From Ruminococcus flavefaciens (GTDB lineage Bacteria > Bacillota > Clostridia > Oscillospirales > Ruminococcaceae), in assembly GCA_002371825.1 (NCBI GenBank), contig DFHF01000060.1, positions 8,463 to 72,462 on the forward strand: DNA of 64,000 bases, given 5' to 3'. Shown here piece after piece: positions 52,831 to 61,930 of the stretch. The translations under genes were made by a program, and so were the position numbers. The notes under the pieces are model-generated. The model was not told the origin of the DNA. It ran no database searches and was given only the letters and a program-made list of their open reading frames with translations. How positions within the stretch are numbered: position 1 is the stretch's first letter; each line of letters begins with the position of its first letter.

Positions 52831-54059
52831 CTGTCCGCTCCTTTCAGCGATGCACCGCAATTTCTTCCGGCGGTAAATCCAGATGCCCATGCCCATTGAA
52901 GATTAAATCCGCCGCAGTCGCCGTCCATATCAAGTATTTCTCCGCAGAGGTATACTCCCTTTTCCAGAAGCGAGGAAAGGTCATCTCCTACACAGCTTTT
53001 GTGAACACCGCCGGCTGTGACCTGTGCGTTCTTCCATGGGGAGCTTCCGGTCACCGCAAATCTGAGGTCCTTGATGCTCCGGCAGAGCTTTTCTACCTCT
53101 TTGTCAGTTATAGTCTCTATCCTGTCCGTCATGGGACGGCCTATCGTATTTTTAACAAGATACACCGCAAGATTCTTTGCAAATGCTCCTGTAAGCAGAT
53201 CATTCAGTTCATAGTCCGCACGTTTTGTGCACTGTTCACGGACATATTCTTTTAATTCATCATATGTCATATCAGGAGCAAGATCAAGTCTTATCTCAAG
53301 GCTGCCCTCATACTCCTGAAAGTATCTTGCCATATTGAAAACACAGATCCCGGAAAGAGAATTCTCGGTAAACTGTATCTCGCCCTCCTCGGCAGAGAGC
53401 AGCTTATCCCCTGAATATGCCTGAACAATTCCCTTTACACGCACTCCTTTCAGGCCCTTCACACTCTCGGATGTTACCCTCAGCGGAGCAACTGCCGGAC
53501 AGATCTTTTCTATCTTATAGCCTTTTTCACGGAGCAGCCTCACGATCGAGCCATCCGTTCCGTACTGAGGAGCAGCGTAGCCTCCGGCAGCAATTATAAG
53601 CTTCCGGCAGCTGATTTTCTGTCCATCATAAGAAGACAGCTCGTATTTATCTCCTTTTCGCAAATAAGTACATAATTCAAAGCCGCAGATCTCTTTTACC
53701 CCGACCTCAGCAAGCTTCATGCGCAGTGCGCTGAGAACTGTTGCCGCAGCATTGCTTCGTGGGTACATCCGCCCCTGCTCATCAGCAGCACAAAGCACAC
53801 CTAATGAACGAAAAATATCTCCGGCCGGGTGCTCTGAAATAATGCTGCTCATTTTCCGGAACGAACCATGATAGTGTGCCGGAGAAACATCCAGATTCCC
53901 CAGATTGCATCGACCGTTGCCTGTGGCAAGGATCTTTTTTCCAACTCTGTCAAGGCGCTCCGCAATGACAACCTCCGCTCCGGGAGCCGCCTCCTTTGCG
54001 CCAATCGCAGCTGCCATGCCGGATGCTCCTCCGCCGACCACAACTATATCAGCAAACAT
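52827..54059 (-). CDS. NAD(P)/FAD-dependent oxidoreductase of the HI0933/BaiN family
   Basis: 410 residues from ATG 54059 (AAGGAGG 7 bases upstream). FAD-binding VVVGGGASGMAAAIGA, the GNGRCNLGN motif and the C-terminal CGEILDMDGDCGGFNLQWAWASG are hallmarks of the HI0933-like family. Some members reduce bile-acid or other enone intermediates, but most have no known substrate. It is 14 bases from the metallophosphoesterase stop and coupled to the next FAD gene; the two related flavoproteins probably share a pathway. Confidence 0.9.
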   Translation of the reverse strand: MFADIVVVGGGASGMAAAIGAKEAAPGAEVVIAERLDRVGKKILATGNGRCNLGNLDVSPAHYHGSFRKMSSIISEHPAGDIFRSLGVLCAADEQGRMYPRSNAAATVLSALRMKLAEVGVKEICGFELCTYLRKGDKYELSSYDGQKISCRKLIIAAGGYAAPQYGTDGSIVRLLREKGYKIEKICPAVAPLRVTSESVKGLKGVRVKGIVQAYSGDKLLSAEEGEIQFTENSLSGICVFNMARYFQEYEGSLEIRLDLAPDMTYDELKEYVREQCTKRADYELNDLLTGAFAKNLAVYLVKNTIGRPMTDRIETITDKEVEKLCRSIKDLRFAVTGSSPWKNAQVTAGGVHKSCVGDDLSSLLEKGVYLCGEILDMDGDCGGFNLQWAWASGFTAGRNCGASLKGADR

Positions 54060-54073
54060 TTCTCCGCCTCCTT

Positions 54074-54952
54074 TCATGGTTCAATATCGATCACTGCGAT
54101 CTCGGGACGATTGTTGAATCTTACCGGTGCCGGCGAGTCACCTGTGCCGGAAGTTATAAACATATTGCCGCCATCATATCCAAATAGTCCCTTATCGTAT
54201 ACCGTCTCACCCTCCATGGTGAACTGCGGAAACCAGCCGTAATCCGAGGAATAAACCGGCCCCTTATCAAATGGGAGCTGCATCATTCCTCCGTGAGTAT
54301 CGGCACATAGCGTCAGATCCGCTCCAAAATCCGCAAACTTATCATAATTCGGTATATGAGCAAGAAGTATATTAAAGCAGTCAGGTTTTAAGCTGAATTC
54401 ATTTCTGAGATCAAAGGTCTCACTGTAATATACATTATCAATGCCCATGATTTGTATTTTATTGCCATTGATCTCAGTCACCTCGTGCTCGTAGTTCATA
54501 ACATGGGCACCGGTCTTTGCAATGGCATCGATGTAATCCTCATCGTGATCGTGTTCGCCGCTGACAAAGTAAACAGGATAGCCCTTCTCTACCATGTCAT
54601 TCACAAGATCAACAGCTATCTGCTTTCTGTCCCAGGGACTTTCGCTGGTGTACATATCTCCCAGCACCATGACCATATCCGGATCTGCTTTCCGGATCTT
54701 CTTCTCGATCCGGCGATTGCTTATTCCGTGATGAGTTGCATGAAGGTCACTTATGACTGCGATCCGGACAGATGATCTTATCTTATCCGAATGAATGGTG
54801 ACCCTCGTCACTTTGAGAGTGTAGTTGTTGAACCACCACACGAAAACTATCATCAGCAGCACAAAACATATCCTGCGCCGCCTGAATTTATTGCTTTTCT
54901 TCTTTTTCCCTTTGCTTTCAGCAGAGGGTGAAGCGTTGTTTTCCTCTGTCAT
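54074..54952 (-). CDS. Membrane-anchored metallophosphoesterase with altered metal motifs
   Basis: 292 residues. A Lys-rich tail is followed by one membrane helix (about 28-42), then a calcineurin-like phosphoesterase domain of the YkuE type. Motifs: DLHATHH is normal; GDMYTS is normal; the GNHD motif reads GEHD; LLAHIPN keeps its His; the usual GHTHGG reads ADTHGG, so one His ligand becomes Asp. Family members act on phosphoesters such as UDP-sugars or lipids outside the membrane. The substitutions may change metal choice or abolish activity. The start abuts the mscS stop with no gap. Confidence 0.85.
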   Translation of the reverse strand: MTEENNASPSAESKGKKKKSNKFRRRRICFVLLMIVFVWWFNNYTLKVTRVTIHSDKIRSSVRIAVISDLHATHHGISNRRIEKKIRKADPDMVMVLGDMYTSESPWDRKQIAVDLVNDMVEKGYPVYFVSGEHDHDEDYIDAIAKTGAHVMNYEHEVTEINGNKIQIMGIDNVYYSETFDLRNEFSLKPDCFNILLAHIPNYDKFADFGADLTLCADTHGGMMQLPFDKGPVYSSDYGWFPQFTMEGETVYDKGLFGYDGGNMFITSGTGDSPAPVRFNNRPEIAVIDIEP

Positions 54953-55894
54953 TCAGACCCTTTCCTTAATGTGGACGTCAAGCTGATTGAATGGTATCTC
55001 GATACCATTCTTGTCAAAGCTCTCCTTGACGGCCTCTATGATATTGTATCTCTCGTCCCTGTAGTCTTCGTTCTTAACGAAAACAAGAACATCTATAGAC
55101 ACTGAGCTCTCATTGTGTGCACTCATCCTCACCACCGGCTCCGGAGTTTTAAGGACAAGCTTCTCATTTTCGATGATCTCAAGGATCAGCTCCCTTGCCC
55201 TGCGGAAATCCGCATTGTAGCTTATAGCGAATTTCAGATCAATACGCCGCTCCGGGCTCTCGGTATAGTTTATCAGCTTTGCATCGGAGACCTTTCCGTT
55301 GGGTATGAATACCGTTTTTTTGTCATAGGTCTCTATCTTGGTGTAAAGTATGTTTATGGACATTACTGTGCCCACTGTACCATCAAACTCCACAGTGTCC
55401 CCTGCCACAAACGGCTTTGAGAAGAGGATTATAAATCCGCCGCAGAGATTTGAAAGACAGTTCTGAAGTGCAAGGCTGACTGCCAGTCCGGCAGCACCAA
55501 GTATAGTGATAATGGACGACATCGGCACCTTCAGTACAGAAAGCACCATTATCAGCAGCACCATGTATAGGATTATTCTTACAAATGAGACCAGAAAGCT
55601 TCTTGCGGCTCCATCTATCTTAGCACGATTCAATGTCCTTTTGAACATCCGGCAGATGAGTTTTACTACCATCACACCGATCACCAGTATAGCAAGAGCC
55701 ATTATCAGCGTAGGAACAGCTGCCCCCAGATGAGAGAGAAGCTTTTCAAAAAATGAAGCAGTTTTAGTGACCTGCTCATGTATAGAATCGTGGCTCGTAG
55801 ATGCAGTACCGGAGGAAGTCTCCTCAGCAGTTGTGACTGTAGTCACGATCTCCTTGTAATTATCAACAACAGCAGAAACGATCCCTGCTTCCAT
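54953..55894 (-). CDS. mscS: Small-conductance mechanosensitive channel (MscS family)
   Basis: 313 residues. A polar N-terminal region is followed by three membrane helices, including the pore helix AAGLAVSLALQNCLSNLCGG, then the beta domain (VEFDGTVGTVMSINILYTKI, VFIPNGKVSDAKLINY) and the C-terminal alpha/beta domain. It opens under membrane tension to release solutes. It is the first gene of a six-gene run whose members touch or overlap. Confidence 0.92.
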   Translation of the reverse strand: MEAGIVSAVVDNYKEIVTTVTTAEETSSGTASTSHDSIHEQVTKTASFFEKLLSHLGAAVPTLIMALAILVIGVMVVKLICRMFKRTLNRAKIDGAARSFLVSFVRIILYMVLLIMVLSVLKVPMSSIITILGAAGLAVSLALQNCLSNLCGGFIILFSKPFVAGDTVEFDGTVGTVMSINILYTKIETYDKKTVFIPNGKVSDAKLINYTESPERRIDLKFAISYNADFRRARELILEIIENEKLVLKTPEPVVRMSAHNESSVSIDVLVFVKNEDYRDERYNIIEAVKESFDKNGIEIPFNQLDVHIKERV

Positions 55895-56032
55895 TAAATA
55901 TCAACTCCATAATAAAGCGAAAATGCCGGGGCGGAGCGGCTCCCTGCTTCACAGGGAGATGTCCGTCAGAACAGAGGCCAGACGCTGCTGTCAGGAGCGC
56001 TCCTCCATTCTCATTTTCTAATACCTTCAATG
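55895..56032 (-). other. Structured gap between mutS2 and mscS
   Basis: GC-rich element with an outer 6-base stem (55932-55937 with 55997-56002) enclosing a perfect 7-base-pair hairpin (55939-55945 with 55951-55957). No T run marks a terminator and no consensus promoter is seen. It could be a leader of mscS or a dispersed palindromic repeat. Confidence 0.4.
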
Positions 56033-58423
56033 TTATTTCAGCTCTGCAATTGTTACTCCGTCTTCTCCCTCGCCAAAGAGTCCCAATCTGAACGTCTTTA
56101 CTGAGGGGTGAGACTTCAGTCTCCTGTGTACAGCCTGTCTGAGCAGTCCTGTACCTTTACCGTGAATGATGGTGATAGTGGATATATTTGACATTACAGC
56201 CTGATCGATAAATGCGTCAAGCTGGTATATACCGTCATCGCAGGCACAGCCTCTTATGTCAAGCTCCATCTTTCCACGGCGCTCCGCCTTAACTCCTATC
56301 TTGTTCATGCGGCGGCCTGTCTTGGCAGTTTTGCCGCCCACAGTGACCTTAGCCGGCTCCTCCAGACGCAGACGGGAGATGTTCATCTTGGTCTTCATTA
56401 CTCCCATCTGTACGAATACAAAATCACTTCCATCCGGTTCTCCGGAGATTATTCCCTTTCTCTGAAGGTCGACTACATATACTGTATCGCCTCTTCTGAG
56501 CTTTCTCGGCAGAACGTATCCCTCGTTGGGGTCACGCTTCTCCACCGGATTAGCAGTGTCGTACATCTTGTTGAAGCTCTGCTTAGTTCTGGACTTCATT
56601 CCGGATACATTAGAACTGAAATCCTTCTTGTCCTTCTCCCTGCGGAGTTTTTCCAGCTCATCAAGCAGCTCATTGGATTCAGCCTTTGTCTGCTCGATTA
56701 TGGTCATCGCACGAAGTCTTGCCTTTTCAAGCTCATCAGCCTTGGCAGTTTCCAGCTCCTCACGCTCCCTGCGTAGAGTCTCCTCATGCTCAGCAGCCTG
56801 AGCCTTCAGCCTTGTGATCTCCTCACGCTGCTTTTCAAGCTCCATTCTTGAAGCTTCCAGCTTTCCGATAACTTCTTCAAGTCTTGTATTGGCTTCGCTG
56901 ACACGGGTCTTTGCGTCCTCGATTATATCGGCAGGCATTCCAAGGCTTTCGGAAATCGCAAATGCATTGGATTTTCCGGGAGAGCCTACAATAAGCCTGT
57001 ATGTAGGTCTGAGTGTCTCTATATCGAACTCACAGGAGGCATTTTCCACATTCTCACTGTCTATAGCAAAAACCTTAAGCTCCTGATAGTGAGTGGTGAC
57101 CATTATCTTTGCACCGTTTTCCATTAGGCGGCGGATTATGGATACCGCCAGCGCAGCACCCTCTACAGGGTCTGTACCTGAGCCCAGCTCATCAAGGAGC
57201 ACAAGTGACTTTTCATCGGCTGTATCGAGTATCTCAATTACCTTGTTTGTATGCGAGGAAAAGGTAGAAAGGTTCTGCTCGATGCTCTGACTGTCTCCGA
57301 TATCCGCAAGAATATGGTCATATATAGAGATACGGCTTCCGTCAGCAACAGGTATCAGCAGTCCGCACATTGTCATGGCGCTGAGCAGTCCCGCAGTTTT
57401 CAGTGCAACAGTCTTACCGCCGGTGTTAGGGCCTGTGATAATGAGAGTCTGATACTCCTCACCAAGAGAAAGGTCTATAGGTACTGCTTTGCTGCGGTCT
57501 ATAAGAGGATGTCTTGCTTTTTTCAGGAACATCCTTCCGTCATCGGTTATCTCCGGCAGTGAACAGCGCAGTCTGGCTGCAAGATTGGCCTTTGCGAAGT
57601 ACAGATTCAGCTCTGTGCAGACCTTATAATTCTCGCTGAGTATATCCGCATAGTCTCCGCACTCACGGCAGAGCTCACGGATTATCCTCTCTATCTCCTC
57701 CTGCTCCTTGCCTTCAAGGATACGGATATCATTATTGGCCTCTACTATCGCCATAGGCTCGATAAATATAGTCTGTCCTGTGGCTGAGGTATCATGTATA
57801 AGTCCGCTGACCTGTCCACGGTACTCCGACTTTACAGGCAGCACAAAGCGGCCGTCACGGATAGTAACAGAGCTCTCCTGCAAATACTGCTGGGTGGTCT
57901 TGTTTTTCACCATTTTGTCCAGAGTCTCACGGAGCTGCATTCCCGCACGGTTTATCTTTCGCCTGATAGCCGCAAGCTCGGGACTTGCAGCATCGGCTAT
58001 CTCATTTTCTGATATTATTGAGCGCTCCAGCTTTTCCAGCAGCCAGTCATTAGGCTGTAATCTGGAGAAGAGGTAGCTCAGCTCAGTCTCGATATTCTCG
58101 CAGTGGGCATACCAGTCTGCAAGACCTTTTATCTGCCTGAGCATAGCTGCGATATCCATAAGGTCACGCAGCGAGATCACCGCCCCGGACTTTGCCCGTG
58201 CAGCGGTAGATGTAACGTCCTTGAAATTGCTGAACGGCGGTGTGCCGAACTGAACCGAGAGCTCCAGCGCCTGAGAGGTCTTGAGACACTCATAGCGAAC
58301 TCTTTCCAGGTCTGTATCCGGCCTGACAGACAGTGCCATGCGCCTTGTCTCCTCATTTGAGGTATGCTCAGCCAGCATATCAAGGATCTTATCAAGTTCA
58401 AGTGTTTTCAAATATTTATCCAT
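56033..58423 (-). CDS. mutS2: MutS2 ATPase/nuclease
   Basis: 796 residues. MutS core with Walker A TGPNTGGKTVALKT and Walker B SLVLLDELGSGTDPVEG, a long Glu-rich coiled coil (about 500-620), a KOW-like segment (LRRGDTVYVVDLQRKG) and a C-terminal Smr nuclease domain (LDIRGCACDDG, IIHGKGTGLLR). Recognised roles are limiting recombination and rescuing collided ribosomes. Follows recO by 28 bases on the same strand. Confidence 0.95.
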   Translation of the reverse strand: MDKYLKTLELDKILDMLAEHTSNEETRRMALSVRPDTDLERVRYECLKTSQALELSVQFGTPPFSNFKDVTSTAARAKSGAVISLRDLMDIAAMLRQIKGLADWYAHCENIETELSYLFSRLQPNDWLLEKLERSIISENEIADAASPELAAIRRKINRAGMQLRETLDKMVKNKTTQQYLQESSVTIRDGRFVLPVKSEYRGQVSGLIHDTSATGQTIFIEPMAIVEANNDIRILEGKEQEEIERIIRELCRECGDYADILSENYKVCTELNLYFAKANLAARLRCSLPEITDDGRMFLKKARHPLIDRSKAVPIDLSLGEEYQTLIITGPNTGGKTVALKTAGLLSAMTMCGLLIPVADGSRISIYDHILADIGDSQSIEQNLSTFSSHTNKVIEILDTADEKSLVLLDELGSGTDPVEGAALAVSIIRRLMENGAKIMVTTHYQELKVFAIDSENVENASCEFDIETLRPTYRLIVGSPGKSNAFAISESLGMPADIIEDAKTRVSEANTRLEEVIGKLEASRMELEKQREEITRLKAQAAEHEETLRREREELETAKADELEKARLRAMTIIEQTKAESNELLDELEKLRREKDKKDFSSNVSGMKSRTKQSFNKMYDTANPVEKRDPNEGYVLPRKLRRGDTVYVVDLQRKGIISGEPDGSDFVFVQMGVMKTKMNISRLRLEEPAKVTVGGKTAKTGRRMNKIGVKAERRGKMELDIRGCACDDGIYQLDAFIDQAVMSNISTITIIHGKGTGLLRQAVHRRLKSHPSVKTFRLGLFGEGEDGVTIAELK

Positions 58424-58451
58424 AGTTCTTTCCTGCGGGGACTCTCCCCTG

Positions 58452-59195
58452 TCATATCAAAGATTTGTAAAAATCAAGTGTCCGGAAATTCCGCTCCAGG
58501 TGGGCGATGAGGTAGTTTTCCGCAGTATATGCCAGTTTCTGCATAGTATCATCGGACACTCTGAAATTGTACAGCCTGTCGTAGCCGGCCAGTACGATGT
58601 GCCGGACAGCCCTGAGAACAGGCAGTTTCATTTTAATAAAGTTATCGCCTTCGTCACCGGAATAACACTCCGCACAGCGGAAGCTGCCGTCGCTTACAGA
58701 GAAAAAAAGCTCCTCCGGCTCAAAGGTACCGCAGTTTCTGCAAGCCAGGATATCGGGCATAAATCCGATATCTGCCATAAGTCTCAGCTCAAATATAGAC
58801 TTCAGCAGCAGCTCTTCACGCTTGCCGTTTTCAAGGTAGTGCATAGTATTCAGCAGCAGCCGCATTATGTCGTCATTCTGACGCTCCGGCTTTATACAGC
58901 AGCGCACGACCTCGGAAAAATACGAGGCGAGAGAGACCTTTGTCAGCGAATCACGCAGGCCGTAAAAAATATGTATCGGCTCTGCACTGTTGAGATAAAG
59001 GCGCTCGCCTCTCTTGTCAATGCAGAACCGTGAATAGGCAAAAAGCTGAGTGGAGCTGCCGGATCTGCCGGTCATTTTTCTTGCGCCCTTGACGCAGAGC
59101 TCAAGAACTCCTCTCGTTTTTGTAAGAATATCGATGAATTTATCCTGTTCGCCGACAGTGCGCTCTTTAAGAACGATTCCCTCTTCCGTTATCAT
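58452..59195 (-). CDS. recO: DNA repair protein RecO
   Basis: 247 residues. N-terminal OB fold (EGIVLKERTVGEQDKFIDIL) and a zinc site with CRNCG and CAEC in the helical part, both typical of Gram-positive RecO. It loads RecA on SSB-coated DNA with RecR. The start overlaps yqzL by 29 bases. Confidence 0.93.
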   Translation of the reverse strand: MITEEGIVLKERTVGEQDKFIDILTKTRGVLELCVKGARKMTGRSGSSTQLFAYSRFCIDKRGERLYLNSAEPIHIFYGLRDSLTKVSLASYFSEVVRCCIKPERQNDDIMRLLLNTMHYLENGKREELLLKSIFELRLMADIGFMPDILACRNCGTFEPEELFFSVSDGSFRCAECYSGDEGDNFIKMKLPVLRAVRHIVLAGYDRLYNFRVSDDTMQKLAYTAENYLIAHLERNFRTLDFYKSLI

Positions 59196-59283
59196 TTTTC
59201 TTATCCCTGAGAGCCGAATACCGGAGGTAGTCCTCTACGCTGCCGGTGACGGCGAAAATATTCCATAGTGTATCTTCGTTCAT
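59167..59283 (-). CDS. yqzL: YqzL-like small protein
   Basis: 38 residues from ATG 59283 (GCGGAG 6-9 bases upstream). It reads MNEDTLWNIFAVTGSVEDYL, the LW-x-x-F-x-x-TG-x-x-x-x-YL pattern of the YqzL family, then a polar tail. YqzL genes typically sit directly before recO, as here. Function unknown. Confidence 0.8.
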   Translation of the reverse strand: MNEDTLWNIFAVTGSVEDYLRYSALRDKKNDNGRGNRS

Positions 59284-59560
59284 ATCAGTCTCCGCAATAT
59301 AATACCTTTTTTGCAATCGGAACGTCGATCCGGTCAGGCAGATGGACTCGTCGGTCAAGCCGAGGGAAGCAATGCGAAGCGTCCGTCCGGATTTGCTTTG
59401 CTGTCCGGACTACTTTTCAGGAAGGACTCTGCCCTTCCTCTCACACCTTCCCGCCAGAGGATTAACAACCCTCTGGACTCCCATTTCATGCCGCCTTCGG
59501 CGTTTTTTTATTCCTTATCAATAATATTATAAGCAGAAAAAACAGATTAATTTCTGGTAA
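59284..59560. repeat. Hairpin-rich intergenic element between era and yqzL
   Basis: GC-rich string of hairpins: TCGG/CCGA (59351-59363), GTCCGGA/TCCGGAC (59385-59391 with 59404-59410), AGGAAGG/CCTTCCT (59419-59425 with 59433-59439), CCAGAGG/CCTCTGG (59454-59460 with 59470-59476), and a small GC hairpin plus T7 near 59491-59507. Open frames cross it on both strands but have no ribosome sites. It looks like a dispersed structured repeat or an untranslated RNA, not a gene. Confidence 0.5.
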
Positions 59561-60454
59561 TTATTTCTCGGAAAGTCCGAAACTGCGGATAAGTCCTTCA
59601 CGGTTCCGCCAGTCCTCCTTGACCTTAACCCAGCACTTCAGGTTAACCTTTATCTGGAAGAACTCCTCCAGCTCCATTCGTGCCGCAGTAGAGGCCTTTT
59701 TGAGCATAGCTCCGCCTTTTCCGATGACTATTCCCTTATGGGATTCCTTCTCGCAGTAGATGACTGCTGATATATCGAGAATATCCTTATCCTCACGCTC
59801 ACTCATCTCTTCAACTCCCACTGCGATGCCGTGGGGAACTTCGTCATTAAGGAGCATGAGCAGCTTCTCTCTTATCATCTCAGCAGCAAGGACCTTCTCC
59901 GGCTGATCGGTTATCATGTCATCGGGGAAGTAGTGTACCGACTCCTCTGAGAGCTTGATTATCTCATCGATAACAATGTCTATGCCGTTATTCTCAGTAA
60001 CGCTCACCGGTATGACTGCCTCAAAGCTGACCTTTGAAGTAAGGTCTGCGATAACCGGAGCAAGATCATCCATGTTTTTCAACAGGTCTATCTTATTCAG
60101 CACCAGTATAACCGGCATTTTCGACTGATTCATAGACTTCAGAAGGTCAAGCTCCTGGGGAGTGATCTTCTTGGTGCAGTCCATCATAAATACGACTGCA
60201 TCGATATCACTGACCGATTCCTTCACCGTGTTCAGCATATGCTCGCTGAGCTTGTTTACCGGCTTGTGAAGTCCGGGAGTATCAAAGAATACCAGCTGAA
60301 CATCATCGATATTCCGGATACCTGTTATACGGGTACGGGTAGTCTGGGGCTTATTGCTGACGGAAGCTATCTTCTCGCCTACTATTGCATTAAGGAGCGA
60401 GGATTTTCCGGCATTTGTTCTGCCGGCGATCGTTACAAAAGCTGTTCTTGGCAT
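59561..60454 (-). CDS. era: GTPase Era
   Basis: 297 residues. G1 GRTNAGKSSLL (usually GRPNVGKS), G3 DTPG, G4 NKID, and a C-terminal KH domain with IGKGGAMLKK. It binds the 3' end of 16S rRNA and assists 30S assembly. The first codon overlaps the ybeY stop by one base. Only a weak 4-base hairpin with a T6 run follows the stop (near 59530-59547). Confidence 0.95.
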   Translation of the reverse strand: MPRTAFVTIAGRTNAGKSSLLNAIVGEKIASVSNKPQTTRTRITGIRNIDDVQLVFFDTPGLHKPVNKLSEHMLNTVKESVSDIDAVVFMMDCTKKITPQELDLLKSMNQSKMPVILVLNKIDLLKNMDDLAPVIADLTSKVSFEAVIPVSVTENNGIDIVIDEIIKLSEESVHYFPDDMITDQPEKVLAAEMIREKLLMLLNDEVPHGIAVGVEEMSEREDKDILDISAVIYCEKESHKGIVIGKGGAMLKKASTAARMELEEFFQIKVNLKCWVKVKEDWRNREGLIRSFGLSEK

Positions 60455-60966
60455 CAGTTGTTATCCTCATTTACTATAAATGTAGCATCTCTGGATATTC
60501 CCAGCTTTTCGAGGACTGACTCCTCCTTCTCACGCATTATGCGCTGATCGAGGAGACTTGTCTCGTGATCGTAGCCCAGAAGGTGGAGCATTGAATGTAC
60601 AGTGAGGAAGCCGACCTCACGCTCCAGTGAGTGACCATAGTTCTGAGCCTGCTTAACGGCTGTCTCAAGAGAAATGACCACATCTCCCAGCATTACAGCA
60701 CCGGTATCAGGATTAAGTTCAACTGAGCCGTCATCGCCTGTCAGCGGGAATGAGAGGACATCTGTAACGCTGTCCTTATTTCTGTAGATCTTGTTAAGGT
60801 TCTTTATCTCGTTGTTGCTTACAAATGAAACGCTTACCTCAGCATCCTTGCCGAAATTCTCTGTAGCAAGGACTGCCTGGCAGCATCTTCTGATGAGGAG
60901 TCTTATACCTACCGGAACTTTCACCTCTGTCTGATTATTCTTCACATAAACTTTTAATTTAGCCAT
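60454..60966 (-). CDS. ybeY: Endoribonuclease YbeY
   Basis: 170 residues with the zinc motif HSMLHLLGYDHE (H-x3-H-x4-D-H) and the upstream VTDVLSFPL segment. It acts in 16S rRNA 3' maturation and RNA quality control. It overlaps phoH upstream by 8 bases. Confidence 0.95.
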   Translation of the reverse strand: MAKLKVYVKNNQTEVKVPVGIRLLIRRCCQAVLATENFGKDAEVSVSFVSNNEIKNLNKIYRNKDSVTDVLSFPLTGDDGSVELNPDTGAVMLGDVVISLETAVKQAQNYGHSLEREVGFLTVHSMLHLLGYDHETSLLDQRIMREKEESVLEKLGISRDATFIVNEDNN

Positions 60967-61930
60967 GATTTCTCATTCTCCCTTCGTTATACTTTTCGTA
61001 CGCTCTGATTATATCCTGTACAAGTCTGTGGCGCACGACATCTTTTTCAGTAAATCTGTGTATTGCGATATCCTCTATCCCTTTCAGCACCTTGATAGCT
61101 TCCACAAGGCCTGAGCGCTTTGTATCGGGCAGGTCTATCTGTGTGATATCGCCTGTTATGACCATCCTGCTCTCATTTCCCAGTCTGGTCAGGAACATTT
61201 TTATCTGCTCCGAAGTTGTATTCTGAGCCTCATCGAGGATGATGAAGGCCTCATCAAGTGTACGTCCGCGCATATAGGCCAGCGGAGCCACTTCGATTAT
61301 CCCCTTTTCCATATACTTTCCGAATGCCTCTGCACCGAACATATCGAAAAGTGCGTCATATAGCGGACGCAGGTATGGATCAACTTTATCCTGAAGATCG
61401 CCGGGAAGGAATCCCAGCTTCTCGCCGGCCTCCACAGCCGGACGAGTGAGTATGATCTTTCTGATCTTATGTTCACGGAAGGCCTTGACCGCCATCGCAA
61501 CTGCCAGGTAAGTTTTGCCTGTACCCGCCGGACCAATGCCCAGTACGATGGTATTATCCTTTATAGCATCAACATAGCGTTTCTGTCCCACCGTTCTGGC
61601 TCTGAGTATCTTGCCTGAAGCTGTGGCGCAGATACCGTCACCGCCCAGTTCTGCAAGCTCAGACTCCACGCCCTCTGTCACCATGGAAGTGACGTAGCGC
61701 ACAGTCTGTTCGCTGAGGTTCTGGCCTTTATCGCTTATATCGAGGAGGGAACGGAGAGCACGGGAAGCGTCCTCCACATTCTTTTCCTCGCCTATCACTT
61801 TTATACCGCCGTCACGGCTGACCACATTAACATTGAAGTCCTTCTGTATACGGCTCGCATTTCCGTCCAGCTGACCGAAGAGCTCAGCAAGCTGACCGGG
61901 ATCATCTACTTGTATGAATTTTTCTGCCAT
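60959..61930 (-). CDS. phoH: PhoH-like ATPase
   Basis: 323 residues from ATG 61930 (GGGAG 8 bases upstream; a GTG 6 bases earlier is too close to it). Walker A GPAGTGKTYLA and Walker B IILDEAQNTTSEQIK are intact. An ATPase, probably acting on RNA with YbeY. Start and the CYTH stop share one base (TGATG). Confidence 0.93.
   Translation of the reverse strand: MAEKFIQVDDPGQLAELFGQLDGNASRIQKDFNVNVVSRDGGIKVIGEEKNVEDASRALRSLLDISDKGQNLSEQTVRYVTSMVTEGVESELAELGGDGICATASGKILRARTVGQKRYVDAIKDNTIVLGIGPAGTGKTYLAVAMAVKAFREHKIRKIILTRPAVEAGEKLGFLPGDLQDKVDPYLRPLYDALFDMFGAEAFGKYMEKGIIEVAPLAYMRGRTLDEAFIILDEAQNTTSEQIKMFLTRLGNESRMVITGDITQIDLPDTKRSGLVEAIKVLKGIEDIAIHRFTEKDVVRHRLVQDIIRAYEKYNEGRMRNHG

Noticed and set aside
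59268..59532. Overlapping open frames of 60-73 codons on the plus strand
   Set aside because: They run through the hairpin-rich element, lack ribosome sites and have no protein-like pattern.
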